DNA from: Pseudoalteromonas luteoviolacea NCIMB 1944
GTDB lineage: Bacteria; Pseudomonadota; Gammaproteobacteria; Enterobacterales; Alteromonadaceae
Assembly: GCF_001625565.1 (NCBI RefSeq)
Contig: NZ_AUXS01000052.1
Coordinates: 1-55,750 of the forward strand
Reading direction: 5' to 3'
Length of the DNA stretch: 55,750 bases
Part shown: positions 7,588 through 16,663 of the stretch, in pieces
Layout: each line of letters opens with the position of its first letter
How positions within the stretch are numbered: position 1 is the first letter of the stretch
Program-made: the position numbers and the translations under genes
Notes under the pieces: model-generated
Told to the model about the DNA's origin: nothing
What the model saw: only the letters and a program-made list of their open reading frames with translations
Database searches by the model: none

Positions 7588-9201
7588 TTATTTTGTACGA
7601 GCGATTGACTCAGCTACGAATTTAGCCCAGTTAGTGTCCGTTTCATCTTCGCCTAACGCACCTACGTAAGTTACGTCAGTAAAGAATGAGTTTTCGTCGC
7701 TTAGCTTAGAAGTTTCTACAGCTTCGATAGCGTTGCCATCTTTGTCTAGGATTGTGCCTTTCGTTGTTGCTAAGTCGTCACCAAGTACATTTGAGAAAGA
7801 GTTAAAGCCGATCAGCTTGTTACCGTCGTTCGTGAACCAAGTTTCGATGTTGAAGTCAGCTAAATCACCTTCAAGTGGAACTTTTGTTGACTCGAAGTTC
7901 TTCGCACAAGCAAAAATTGAGTTGTGGAACTTGATTTCACCATTCTTCGCGTTAGCGTGAATACCCGCTGCGCCAGATAAGTCATTTTTGTTCATTAGGT
8001 CAAAACAACCAGAACCGTCTTCAGTACCCTTGCTTACAAATAGCATGTTGTGAAGTTGAGCTTTACCCCACTCTTTCATTTCCATACCCGCACCGTGACC
8101 ACGTGGGCCCTTGATACCGTTACTTACAACTGTCGCGTTTGCAATTGTTGGGTTTGATACAGTTGTCGCTTTGTCAGCAGTAGTAGGGTCATCTTTACCA
8201 CCGTCTGTTTCGAAACCGTGGTTACCCTGAGTCAGTGTTTGAACAAGGATGAACTGGCCATTACCTTTCCAACCTGTATCCCAGTCGATACCATCGTCCG
8301 CTGTTTCAGTTACAACAATGTGCTTTAAGTTAACTTGACCACCGAATAGCTCGATACCGTCATCGTAACCCTGGTGAATGTGGATGTATTCAATCTTAGT
8401 GCCTGAGCCTACCGCATTTAGCGTGATAGAGTTTAGCTCGTCGCCTTCAACACCATTACCAGCAAACTTAACAACAACGTGCTCTAAAGAACCACTGTTG
8501 TCAGCGTCATTGTTACCACCGTAGTAAGAGATTACACCTTCCGCTTTTGCATCACACTTACCTTCGTCAGCAGCAGTCTTTGAACAGCTCTCTGTTCTAG
8601 CCATACCATTGATTTGAATTCCGCCCCAGTCCTGCATCGCTGGTACAGTTGTATCATCGCCATCGATTTCTTTAATCGACGTAAAAGTAATTGGTTTACC
8701 TAGCTCACCCACTGCGTGAATTTTAGAACCACGACCGATACGCACAAAGTTTTCAGCCTTTGTAAATGCGATTGTTGCGCCGGCTTCAATCGTCAGTGTT
8801 GGGCCATTTGGATCTACCGTTTCGCCTTCAGAAGTCTGCACATCATCACCAATGAATAGTGCGCCTTCGAAAATGTGAGCACCACCGTCAGGCAATGCTT
8901 CTAATAGGAAAGAAGATGTAATGTTCTTTGCATTGCTCGCGAACGCTTGGCTGTATTTACAGTGCGTACCATCTTGGTCGCCTTCGAATGTTGTGCCATC
9001 AATAGTGTAGCTCGCACAAGGTAATTCAACTGGCTTATCGTTATCATCATTACCTGTATCTGGAACAACGACCGGATTTTCAACTGAGTTGTCTACATGG
9101 TTGTCATTGTTAGTAGGTGTGATATTGATGTCGCCGCCGCAACCAGCAAGTACAAGAGCAGAAGAAATTAAGCTTACTTTAAATAAACCAGAAAGGTTCA
9201 T
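7588..9201 (-). CDS. Large surface or periplasmic lipoprotein, parallel beta-helix-like
   Basis: About 537 residues from ATG 9201, preceded by TTGGAG six bases upstream; a TTG at 9213 is in frame but overlaps that site. A lipobox LVLAGC gives a lipidated Cys followed by an Asn/Asp-rich linker. Residues of about 100-470 carry successive short strands with phrases such as GGIQINGMAR, LEHVVVKFAGNG, IEYIHIHQGYDDGIELFGG and DDGIDWDTGW, typical of a right-handed parallel beta-helix. It is first gene before a TonB-dependent receptor, so it may be the receptor's substrate-capturing partner. A PhoB box and -10 element lie upstream. No enzymatic motif is recognised. Confidence 0.8.
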   Translation of the reverse strand: MNLSGLFKVSLISSALVLAGCGGDINITPTNNDNHVDNSVENPVVVPDTGNDDNDKPVELPCASYTIDGTTFEGDQDGTHCKYSQAFASNAKNITSSFLLEALPDGGAHIFEGALFIGDDVQTSEGETVDPNGPTLTIEAGATIAFTKAENFVRIGRGSKIHAVGELGKPITFTSIKEIDGDDTTVPAMQDWGGIQINGMARTESCSKTAADEGKCDAKAEGVISYYGGNNDADNSGSLEHVVVKFAGNGVEGDELNSITLNAVGSGTKIEYIHIHQGYDDGIELFGGQVNLKHIVVTETADDGIDWDTGWKGNGQFILVQTLTQGNHGFETDGGKDDPTTADKATTVSNPTIANATVVSNGIKGPRGHGAGMEMKEWGKAQLHNMLFVSKGTEDGSGCFDLMNKNDLSGAAGIHANAKNGEIKFHNSIFACAKNFESTKVPLEGDLADFNIETWFTNDGNKLIGFNSFSNVLGDDLATTKGTILDKDGNAIEAVETSKLSDENSFFTDVTYVGALGEDETDTNWAKFVAESIARTK

Positions 9202-9251
9202 GTTGGTCTCCAAAGATATAATTGTTATAACGGTATTTATTTAATGGAGAA

Positions 9252-9257
9252 AGAATA
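9252..9257 (-). promoter_or_regulatory. -10 element of the lipoprotein-receptor promoter
   Basis: TATTCT on the minus strand starts ten bases after the end of the PhoB box, the spacing used at PhoB-activated promoters where the box replaces the -35 element. Confidence 0.55.
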
Positions 9258-9267
9258 GATTTAACGT

Positions 9268-9285
9268 GTTACAAATGGGTGACAG
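9268..9285 (-). promoter_or_regulatory. PhoB box
   Basis: CTGTCACCCATTTGTAAC on the minus strand matches the two 11-bp-phased repeats of the PhoB consensus (CTGTCA, then CTGTCAC with two changes). It is about 70 bases upstream of the lipoprotein start and correctly placed before a -10 element. PhoB activation under phosphate limitation is inferred. Confidence 0.75.
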
Positions 9286-9328
9286 TTTTTATAATTTAAA
9301 ATGACATAATGCATATTATTTAAAAATA

Positions 9329-9352
9329 AAAAAGCCACCCGAAGGCGGCTTT
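9329..9352 (-). terminator. Terminator of the TonB operon
   Basis: On the minus strand AAAGCCGCC-TTCG-GGTGGCTTT, a stem with a UUCG tetraloop, is followed by a U-rich tail. It separates the TonB-TPR operon from the PhoB-box unit downstream. Confidence 0.88.
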
Positions 9353-9377
9353 GGTGTTGCGAATATTTAACAATAAA

Positions 9378-10682
9378 TTAAATTACTGCTTGTTTTAAAC
9401 TTAATTTATGAAGCTTTTCATTTTGTACATATTTAATCCATTGCTTAGCCAGTTTGGCTGATTTTTTATGCTTTTCTGCCTGCTCAAACGCTAATATAGA
9501 AGCATCAAAGTTTTCCAGGTTATATTGGGCCATGCCGAGTGCAATATAGGCGTTAGACTCAAAAGTCAAACCTCCTTTATCTAATGCTGCTCTTGCGGCA
9601 TCAGCGGCTTCATTATAATGCTCCATATTAATGTATACTTCGGCAAGGCGCTGTTGGAATTTACCATGTGAAGCTAGCTTATCAGCTTCCATAAAGAAAG
9701 TGATTGATTTTTCTTCATCTTTAGCCTGTACATACGCTTCAGCAATAAAAGATAAGTTCTTTTCTGAATTATCTATTACTTTGGCTTCTATACCTTGCTT
9801 TAAAGTTTGTGCTGCTTTAAATGGAAGTCCGTTATATAAATAAACCTGAGCAAGCTGCAATACTTCTGATTTGGTTTTAATAAAATCGCGTTGTTTAGCT
9901 ACTTCTAATATCGCCAATTGCTTCTTCTCTTCTCCCACTTCACCATACATGCCACCTAACTGAATCCAATACTGTGGCTTGTCAAATAGCTGAACCATTT
10001 TTTCCAATGTGCTAATGACATTTTTAGGTTGGTTTAGTGAGTAATATAGAGCCCTTTGAAGTACTAACCAGTTTTCCTTTGGCACTTCGTTTTTTGACTC
10101 AGACAAAGAGATGGCAACATTTATATTTTCCAATGCATCTTGGTATGATTTATTTTGGTAAAGCGCTTGCGCTTTTAATGTATAGTAGTTGCTCTTTATT
10201 GGCTGTGTATTTAACGCTTTCCAGTTATCTAAATACACTACCGTTTTTTCATAGTCGCCGTTTGCCATTGCAAGCTGCGCCAAGCTAAATGTCGTGGACA
10301 GTTTTAAAGACTCAGGAATTGCTTCTTCGGCGACAACCTTTTCAAACGATGCGATGGCTTTACTTAACTCATTCTCGTTGTAATAGATAAACCCATAAAA
10401 GTTATGCATCATGGCCACTTCATACGAATTCATACTAGATGAGCGCTCTTGAATTGAGTCAAGTACCTCAAGACCTTCTTGAACGTTACCATCATCTGCC
10501 AGCTTTTGAGCTCTGGCAAGTTGGCTGTATACCTTTTCCCTCAACGCAGGCACACGCTTTGTCTTCGTCGCAGCGTATGCACTCGACATAGACACCTCAG
10601 GTAACAAAGAAACGAGACTAATAGAAGCATTAATGGCCAGTGCAGCGGCACTCAGTACCAATGCGTTTTTTATTAACTTCAT
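9378..10682 (-). CDS. TPR-repeat periplasmic component of the TonB system
   Basis: About 434 residues from ATG 10682, preceded by AGGAG; an in-frame GTG at 10703 overlaps the tonB stop and is less likely. An N-terminal hydrophobic signal ends near ASSAYA-type residues 35-38. The rest consists of tetratricopeptide-type helical repeats (for example YNENELSKAIASFEKVV and YNLENFDASILAFEQAEKH). In Alteromonadales and vibrios a TPR protein of this kind is the last gene of the TonB2-type operon and is thought to assist TonB action in the periplasm. It is the last of six genes here. Confidence 0.85.
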   Translation of the reverse strand: MKLIKNALVLSAAALAINASISLVSLLPEVSMSSAYAATKTKRVPALREKVYSQLARAQKLADDGNVQEGLEVLDSIQERSSSMNSYEVAMMHNFYGFIYYNENELSKAIASFEKVVAEEAIPESLKLSTTFSLAQLAMANGDYEKTVVYLDNWKALNTQPIKSNYYTLKAQALYQNKSYQDALENINVAISLSESKNEVPKENWLVLQRALYYSLNQPKNVISTLEKMVQLFDKPQYWIQLGGMYGEVGEEKKQLAILEVAKQRDFIKTKSEVLQLAQVYLYNGLPFKAAQTLKQGIEAKVIDNSEKNLSFIAEAYVQAKDEEKSITFFMEADKLASHGKFQQRLAEVYINMEHYNEAADAARAALDKGGLTFESNAYIALGMAQYNLENFDASILAFEQAEKHKKSAKLAKQWIKYVQNEKLHKLSLKQAVI

Positions 10683-10702
10683 AATACAAACTCCTAATTT
10701 CA

Positions 10703-11308
10703 CTAACCGTTAATTTGGAAGGTGATTTTGTTTTGTACACCAGCCACTTCTACAGCTTCGCCGTTTACGACACGAGGCTTGTATTTAAACTTCAGTGCAG
10801 CATCCATCGCGGCACGATTGAAAATGTTTTCTGGCTCGGCTTTAAGCACCTTAGGATCTCTCACTGTGCCTTGCTTTGTAACCACAAATTCAACCAATAC
10901 ATACCCTTCAATACCTCTTGAAAGCGCGCGTCTTGGATATACCGGTGCCACTTTTACTATTGGCAAGTACTCGCCATCACTTGATTCCAGTGCCAGTCCA
11001 CCGGCGAGATCAACATCAGCGTCAACGTTTGCTGAAAAATCAAAGTTTGAAGCGCCCGCATCTAAGTTATTTGCTTGCATTTGCGGTGCGTCCATCGGCG
11101 GTGGCGGCTCTTTAGGTGTAGGTGGCTTTTGTGGCTTACGCTCTTTCTTCTCTACCGTTTCTTCTTTTTTCAGACGAACAAAATCAAGCACATTGCCTTT
11201 AACTGGCTCCGTGGCTGTGCCTTGACCACCATTGATCAAGGCTTGCATTCCCAAAAATAAGAAGAACGTGACTACACCAGCAATTAATAATGCAATTATA
11301 TAGCGCAT
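10703..11308 (-). CDS. tonB: TonB energy-transducing protein
   Basis: 201 residues, shorter than E. coli TonB and typical of TonB2-type proteins. One membrane anchor (residues 3-22), a short Lys/Pro-rich periplasmic linker (about 50-75, KPPTPKEPPPP) and a C-terminal TonB domain (about 110-201) with the signature YPRRALSRGIEGYVLVEFVV are present. It carries proton-motive energy from ExbB/ExbD to outer-membrane receptors. It lies nine bases after exbD, so it is operonic. The nearby receptor at 4793 is a likely client. Confidence 0.95.
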   Translation of the reverse strand: MRYIIALLIAGVVTFFLFLGMQALINGGQGTATEPVKGNVLDFVRLKKEETVEKKERKPQKPPTPKEPPPPMDAPQMQANNLDAGASNFDFSANVDADVDLAGGLALESSDGEYLPIVKVAPVYPRRALSRGIEGYVLVEFVVTKQGTVRDPKVLKAEPENIFNRAAMDAALKFKYKPRVVNGEAVEVAGVQNKITFQING

Positions 11309-11317
11309 TGTTTTCCC

Positions 11318-11728
11318 TTAGGATTCCTGTGCAGCGATAGAAACATCAAAGGCACCAGCCGCTCTTGACGCATCCATGACCTTAATTAGAATTTCAGTCG
11401 TTGCTTTTTTGTCAGCTTGAATTACAACGCTACCTTGCGGATTTTCCGCTTTAAGACGCTCGATATTTGCTTGAACCGCACGGATATCAATTTGGCGTTT
11501 ATTTATCCAAATCTCACCTTTGTCTGAAATGGCTACCAGAATATTGGCGCGTTGTTTTTTAACAGCCGTTGCAGCTTCTGGGCGGTTTACATCAATGCCC
11601 GCTTCTTTGACGAATGTCGCTGTAACGATGAAGAAGATAAGCATGATAAAAACGACATCCAACATAGGCGTCATGTTAATTTCTTCGGTTTCTTCTTCTT
11701 GGAAAACTTTTGCTAGAGGAGCTCTCAT
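11318..11728 (-). CDS. exbD: Biopolymer transport protein ExbD
   Basis: 136 residues, the usual ExbD size. The single transmembrane helix (about 18-42) carries the essential Asp, D24 in PMLDVVFIMLIFF, which takes part in proton conduction with ExbB. The periplasmic domain contains IWINKRQIDI and the NPQGSVVIQADKK segment typical of ExbD/TolR. It lies between exbB and tonB with short gaps. Confidence 0.95.
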   Translation of the reverse strand: MRAPLAKVFQEEETEEINMTPMLDVVFIMLIFFIVTATFVKEAGIDVNRPEAATAVKKQRANILVAISDKGEIWINKRQIDIRAVQANIERLKAENPQGSVVIQADKKATTEILIKVMDASRAAGAFDVSIAAQES

Positions 11729-11746
11729 TTTTTTACCTCAAATTCT

Positions 11747-12274
11747 TTAATGGTCTAACAGCAATTTATCTTCTAAAAGCTCAACTTCCCGTTTCGCTTT
11801 TCGTTGCAAGTAAGTCGATGCAAAAACACCAGATAATGCTGCAACCATACCTGCCATTGTTGGGATAGTGGCTTTTGATACACCCGCCGCCATTGAACGT
11901 GCGCTGCCTGATCCTGTAATAGCCATTACGTTAAATACTTCAATCATGCCCGTTACCGTACCCAATAGCCCTAATAAAGGACACAGCGCAACCATCACGT
12001 TGATAAAAGGCAGGTTGCTGTTAAGTTCAATACCTGCTTTAGAGATCATGGCTTGACGGATTTGTTCAGCATTCCAGCTGTTGCGCTCGTTTCTGTTTTG
12101 CCAGGTTTCTACTGTCTGCTTTTTATATCCTCTGTACTTTCCAAAAAAGTACATAAAGCGTTCCAGGATAAGTAACCACATAGCAAAGGTGACTACTGCG
12201 ATGACCAGGAGAACCTGGCCACCAGTATCAAGGAACTCTTGTAGTGCAGTGATAGCATCTACTAGTAGCACCAT
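11747..12274 (-). CDS. exbB: Biopolymer transport protein ExbB
   Basis: 175 residues with three transmembrane segments (about 15-37, 90-112 and 130-152) and the MotA/TolQ/ExbB signature region LGLLGTVTGMIEVF followed by GVSKATIPTMAGMVAALSGV. With ExbD it forms the inner-membrane proton channel that drives TonB. It starts two bases after the ttpC-like gene, pointing to translational coupling. Confidence 0.95.
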   Translation of the reverse strand: MVLLVDAITALQEFLDTGGQVLLVIAVVTFAMWLLILERFMYFFGKYRGYKKQTVETWQNRNERNSWNAEQIRQAMISKAGIELNSNLPFINVMVALCPLLGLLGTVTGMIEVFNVMAITGSGSARSMAAGVSKATIPTMAGMVAALSGVFASTYLQRKAKREVELLEDKLLLDH

Positions 12275-12276
12275 GA

Positions 12277-13644
12277 TTACGCTCCTTTCTCACTGCGCTC
12301 AGCGATAATGCCCGCACTTTGCTCTTGAAGAATAAGCAGAAGGTTGCGTGAACGCGTGTTCAATAGCGTGTATAAGAACACTGTCGGGATAGCGACTACT
12401 AAGCCCAATACCGTAGTTACAAGTGCAGTAGAGATACCACCAGCCATTAGTTTCGGGTCACCAGTACCGAACAGTGTAATTGCTTGGAATGTGTTGATCA
12501 TACCAGTTACAGTACCGAGTAGGCCTAGCAGAGGGGCAACCACTGAGATGATTTTAATCAAAGTTAGGTTGCGGGTAATTTTCGGCATTTCACGCAGAAT
12601 CGCTTCACTTAGTTTAAGTTCAAGCGTGTCGTAAGCAACATCCGGGTATTGGTCTTTGACTTTCATAACTCGGCCAAGCGGGTTGTCGTCTTTAGCAACA
12701 TCTGATTTAAGCTGACGCTTGATTTTGGCACCAATCAACATCAGTGAAATAAAACGCTCTAGTGCAATAAGGAGCGCCAAAGCACCCACTGCTAAAATGA
12801 CATAACCAACTACACCGCCTTGCTCTACCTGCTCTTTACGATTAGGAGCCTGTACTAACAAGCCCAAGATAGAACCGCCAGTTGGGTCTAATGCAAAGTC
12901 AACAATGCCAGAGTTTGCAGCTTGCAAGTCACCCGCACTTTGTTGGAAGCGAGATACTGGCTGACGTGTCAACTCTGAAATAGTATCGGTTTCAGGGTTG
13001 TAGTTCAGGTATTGTCCGTCGGCAATTAGGTTAAAAGCACCAACACGTACAACTTCTTTGTTGACCTTCTCACCGCCAGCTACAATGACATCCGTGTTAT
13101 AACGCGTCACTTTACCTTGCTCGGTCATTTCGCGTTGTAATTCAAACCAAACTTTTTCAATATCTTCGATTGATGCAAGTTTAGATGTTGAGCCCATTTT
13201 CTTGGCCATTTCATCCATCACGTCGCTACGATTTGGAATTTGAGCAGACACAACTGAGGTTCTAAACTTTGAACTCGCATCACCTGAAGCTTGTTGAAGC
13301 ACACCAAACAACTCTTTTAGTGACCCCATACGCTTAGATAACGTGTCACTTAAGTTGCCCAGTTTGATTTCGTTTTCTTCAAACTGCGTTTCCATGCGCT
13401 CAGAACGATTAAGCTGATCGTTACGGTCTGACTTTAAATCGTTTAACATTTTTACTTGCTGGTTTTCGCGTGCTTTAAACTCAGCTTCACGTTGCTGGTT
13501 TTGTTGCGTTTGCGCTGCTTGACCAGATTCTAGCGTTTTTAACAAGGAGTCTAGATCCATTGCTTCATTTGCCAGAGCTGATGCACTTAAGGCCATTGAG
13601 GATACAAGTAATGCTTTGCGACTAAATGATTTTAAAAAGCTCAT
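12277..13644 (-). CDS. TtpC-like MotA/TolQ/ExbB proton channel protein
   Basis: 455 residues. A signal peptide (about 1-25, ending ASALA) is followed by a long periplasmic region with a Gln/Glu-rich coiled coil (about 45-120), then a C-terminal ExbB-like domain with three membrane helices and LGLLGTVTGMINTFQAITLF. This architecture matches TtpC, the extra component needed by TonB2 systems in Vibrio. It is second in the operon, 13 bases after the DUF3450 gene. Confidence 0.92.
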   Translation of the reverse strand: MSFLKSFSRKALLVSSMALSASALANEAMDLDSLLKTLESGQAAQTQQNQQREAEFKARENQQVKMLNDLKSDRNDQLNRSERMETQFEENEIKLGNLSDTLSKRMGSLKELFGVLQQASGDASSKFRTSVVSAQIPNRSDVMDEMAKKMGSTSKLASIEDIEKVWFELQREMTEQGKVTRYNTDVIVAGGEKVNKEVVRVGAFNLIADGQYLNYNPETDTISELTRQPVSRFQQSAGDLQAANSGIVDFALDPTGGSILGLLVQAPNRKEQVEQGGVVGYVILAVGALALLIALERFISLMLIGAKIKRQLKSDVAKDDNPLGRVMKVKDQYPDVAYDTLELKLSEAILREMPKITRNLTLIKIISVVAPLLGLLGTVTGMINTFQAITLFGTGDPKLMAGGISTALVTTVLGLVVAIPTVFLYTLLNTRSRNLLLILQEQSAGIIAERSEKGA

Positions 13645-13657
13645 TAGTTATACCTCT

Positions 13658-14410
13658 TTATTGAGCAGCTTGGATTGGCAGAGTTAACATATCTGGGGCT
13701 AGTTGTTTGCGCGCTATTCGAACCCCTTTATTGATTTGGCTGATGTTGGTATTAGGCAATGCTTCGAATTGCTTTGACTCTCGGTTCCAACTACCAGCTT
13801 TTGCAGAGTCTTTAGTGACGTATAACAGCTCAAGGCGTCCGATTCGCAACATATCAACTTCGCGCTCTTGTCCATCTATCGTCAGAAGTGTTGAGTATGC
13901 TTCGATTGTACGTCCGTACTCTACTTCGACTTGATAAGCTTCAAGTACACGTCTAAATTTTTCACTGGATGTGATATCGGCTCTGTCCATTAATGTTCTC
14001 AGTGATGCAATGCGATTTGCACGCTCCTCTGGTAAAAATGGTACATCTAAAGCTACAAATTGCTCTAGGCCTGTGATCATACGTAGCATTAATGGGGTGA
14101 TCTGACGTTCTATTACCGATACTTGATCCATAGAGGCATTAATCGCTGCCATTTCTTCAAGTTGGTTATTAATCTGTTTTTCTAATTGGCTGTTATAAAC
14201 AACGAGACCTTCGATTTCCTTGTTAAGAGTTCTAAATTGCTGCAGACGAGACTGCATACTGTCTGAAATCGAATCGATTTTATTTTGAGAAGTTAGCGCT
14301 GAATTATTGATTGCAGAGCTAGAGTCTATTACTTGATTGAGATCGCTTGCCTGCGTACTGCTTGCTACTGCAAACACGCCCGCTAAAAGCAATTGGTTAA
14401 CGCACTTCAT
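13658..14410 (-). CDS. DUF3450 family periplasmic protein
   Basis: About 250 residues. ATG 14410 is preferred (AAGG eight bases upstream) over GTG 14419. A signal peptide ends at about residue 22 (ASSTQAS). A long coiled coil (about 35-110) follows, including LNKEIEGLVVYNSQLEKQIN. DUF3450 proteins are the usual first gene of TtpC-ExbB2-ExbD2-TonB2 operons, and a role in assembling or regulating the complex is assumed. It heads the six-gene operon ending at 9378. Confidence 0.88.
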   Translation of the reverse strand: MKCVNQLLLAGVFAVASSTQASDLNQVIDSSSAINNSALTSQNKIDSISDSMQSRLQQFRTLNKEIEGLVVYNSQLEKQINNQLEEMAAINASMDQVSVIERQITPLMLRMITGLEQFVALDVPFLPEERANRIASLRTLMDRADITSSEKFRRVLEAYQVEVEYGRTIEAYSTLLTIDGQEREVDMLRIGRLELLYVTKDSAKAGSWNRESKQFEALPNTNISQINKGVRIARKQLAPDMLTLPIQAAQ

Positions 14411-14509
14411 CTCACACACCTTTTATAATATTTGCTTGTTCCAATTTTGAAGTGTGTGCAGTTTAAATATGAAAAATGACAGCCGTGTTGCGCAAATAAT
14501 ACGTTAATG

Positions 14510-14521
14510 TTACAGCTGTAA
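14510..14521. promoter_or_regulatory. Palindrome upstream of the TonB operon
   Basis: TTACAGCTGTAA is a perfect 12-bp palindrome about 100 bases upstream of the DUF3450 gene. It may be an operator. A second PhoB-like half (TGACAG at 14477-14482) lies nearby, but its 11-bp repeat is poor, so phosphate control of this operon is not supported. Confidence 0.3.
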
Positions 14522-14568
14522 TATTATTTTAAAGGTGGGTTTGTGCTATTTAGTTCAACATTAAAAAA

Positions 14569-14590
14569 AGGGCTGTATTTATACAGCCCT
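14569..14590 (-). terminator. Terminator of the chemoreceptor gene
   Basis: AGGGCTGTAT-N2-ATACAGCCCT, a 10-bp stem, is followed on the minus strand by a long U-tract. It lies just past the stop of the gene at 14598. Confidence 0.9.
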
Positions 14591-14597
14591 AATATAA

Positions 14598-16487
14598 TTA
14601 TACTTTGAATTTATTCATCATGTTTTCTAGTTCATCAAATTGCAATTTTAGTGTTTTGCATTCATCTAAGGTTTGCTGCAAGCTTGCACTCCCCTGAACA
14701 CATAAATCACTTATGCCATGGATATCACTATCCAATGATTGAATTACTGTATTTTGCTCTTGTGTCGCATTAGCCACCGCATGGTTCATTCCATCGATCG
14801 ATTCAATTGCATGAGACACCTCTTGCATCTTCGTGCCAGCTGATTGCGCTTGCTCTGCACTCGCACTGGAATCTTCAATACTTAGCTTCATAACGGCAAC
14901 GGCAGACGCCGAACCTTGTTGTAACTCGGCAATGGTATTTTCAATTTCTTGTGTCGACTCTTGGGTACGTTGTGCAAGCTGCCTTACTTCGTCAGCAACG
15001 ACTGCAAATCCACGCCCAGCTTCACCAGCACGAGCAGCTTCTATCGCAGCATTGAGTGCCAACAGGTTTGTCTGCTCACTGACTCCCTTAATAACTTCTA
15101 ATACTTGTCCGATGCTGGCTGTCAATCTATCAAGGCCATCAATGGTTGACTGAGCTTCTTGCATTTTTGAACTCAACGCGCCGATTTCTTCAATATTAGA
15201 GTTCAACGCCGATTGGCTTTCATCAGACATTGTATTTGCACCTGTTGCTAACTCAGATGCGTGCTTAGCATTGTTTGAGATTTCAATTGCACTGGAGGAC
15301 AGCTCATTGATTGCTGTTGCAACATTGTCCGTACGTTTAGTTTGTTCAGTATAGATATCCAAAGCATCTTGAGTTTGCCTTTGCAAACCTTCCATGACAT
15401 TTTCTAACGCATCTGTGGTGCTTTTAACCTTACCTATACTTTGGTGAATTTTTTCTACAAACAAATTAAAGTAGTTTGAAAGCTCCCCAAATTCATCGTT
15501 ATTTTCCACAACTAAGCGCCGAGTCAAATCGCCCTCGCCTTGAGCAATATCTTTGATGGCTTCATTGAGATGCGTCATTGGTCTCATTAGATACTTCAAT
15601 AGCAGCTGCATCAAAACGACAATTACAACTACACCCAGTAACATGTAGATTAGAGCCATATTTCTAAACGATGAAATCGAGGAGTAGGCAATTTCTTTGT
15701 CAATAACAACGCCAAGGTACCATTCAACATTCTTGATACCGTGCATTTTGACAAACGAGACGAGCTTTTCAGTGCCATCGATTTCAATTTCGACAAATTC
15801 TTCTTGCAGGTTCAGTTGCTGGCCAAATAAATCACGCATGTTTTTGTCGTTCATTTGCGTATTAGGGTGGCTTAAGATGCGCCCCTCTCCGTCGAGTAAA
15901 AAACCGTAACCAAAGCCTAAGAAATCTATCTCATTAATGATCTGAGTGATAGTGCCCATATCTATGTCACCACCAGTTGCTCCCGACAAAACGCCGTTAC
16001 TATAGACAGGCACAACCGCAGTAATCGTCAGCTCATTAGTGGTTGCATCTGTATATGGCGTGGTAAAAGCTGTATCTCTTTTTCGCATTGCCAACTGGTA
16101 CCATGGACGCGTTGTCGCATCAAAGTCGCTCGGCAATACAATAGAGGAATCGTTTAATACAAATTGGCCGTCTGGTGTACCAATAAAAGTATTTTTGAAG
16201 TGACCAGCTTTAGCGGCTGTTTGTAATCTTCTACGTACCTCTTCATCACTGTCCGACTTAAGGTGACCTTGTGCAACCGACTGCACGATATCTAATCTAT
16301 CATTGAGCCAGTTAGCTATATTTTGCGATACAGATTGGGATATCTCTTGTAATACAAGTGTCAACTGGTCTTGAGTTTGTGAACGCATCAAGACAAAGTT
16401 ATTCACTGTAAATAGACTTAAAACGATAACAAGCACGACCGAAGCCGCAAGGGTAATTTTGGTGGTAAATTTAAAGGCGCTAAACAT
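14598..16487 (-). CDS. Methyl-accepting chemotaxis protein with dCACHE sensor
   Basis: 629 residues. The membrane helix at 10-30 and another at about 278-300 flank a periplasmic double-CACHE region (about 40-270, with TRPWYQLAM and FTTPYTDATTNELTITAVVP typical of CACHE domains). A HAMP domain (about 300-352) and a cytoplasmic signalling domain with the hairpin tip TNLLALNAAIEAARAGEAGR follow. It would sense an extracellular small molecule and control CheA. No C-terminal NWETF-like adaptation-enzyme tether is present. AGGAT precedes the start. It is monocistronic with its own terminator; the ligand is unknown. Confidence 0.95.
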   Translation of the reverse strand: MFSAFKFTTKITLAASVVLVIVLSLFTVNNFVLMRSQTQDQLTLVLQEISQSVSQNIANWLNDRLDIVQSVAQGHLKSDSDEEVRRRLQTAAKAGHFKNTFIGTPDGQFVLNDSSIVLPSDFDATTRPWYQLAMRKRDTAFTTPYTDATTNELTITAVVPVYSNGVLSGATGGDIDMGTITQIINEIDFLGFGYGFLLDGEGRILSHPNTQMNDKNMRDLFGQQLNLQEEFVEIEIDGTEKLVSFVKMHGIKNVEWYLGVVIDKEIAYSSISSFRNMALIYMLLGVVVIVVLMQLLLKYLMRPMTHLNEAIKDIAQGEGDLTRRLVVENNDEFGELSNYFNLFVEKIHQSIGKVKSTTDALENVMEGLQRQTQDALDIYTEQTKRTDNVATAINELSSSAIEISNNAKHASELATGANTMSDESQSALNSNIEEIGALSSKMQEAQSTIDGLDRLTASIGQVLEVIKGVSEQTNLLALNAAIEAARAGEAGRGFAVVADEVRQLAQRTQESTQEIENTIAELQQGSASAVAVMKLSIEDSSASAEQAQSAGTKMQEVSHAIESIDGMNHAVANATQEQNTVIQSLDSDIHGISDLCVQGSASLQQTLDECKTLKLQFDELENMMNKFKV

Positions 16488-16619
16488 GCAGATCCTGTTT
16501 TAATTCTTATCTACTTCTAAGTAGGTTGTATCAAATCTTTAAGGCTTTGTCTTATGTTATCGGCAGTTTTTATGTTTCTATTATAAATTTATTGAATTAT
16601 TTTTAATTGGCATAAAAAA

Positions 16620-16638
16620 AGGCAGGTATGACCCGCCT
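16620..16638 (-). terminator. Terminator after the mannosidase-peptidase operon
   Basis: On the minus strand AGGCGGGT-CAT-ACCTGCCT, an 8-bp stem with one mismatch, is followed by a U-tract. Confidence 0.75.
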
Positions 16639-16663
16639 TTTAACTAGTAAAAAAGAACTAATA

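Noticed and set aside
14464..14515. PhoB boxes before the DUF3450-TonB operon
   Set aside because: TGACAG and TTACAG halves exist but their partners at 11 bp match poorly, and no -10 element lies at the right distance.
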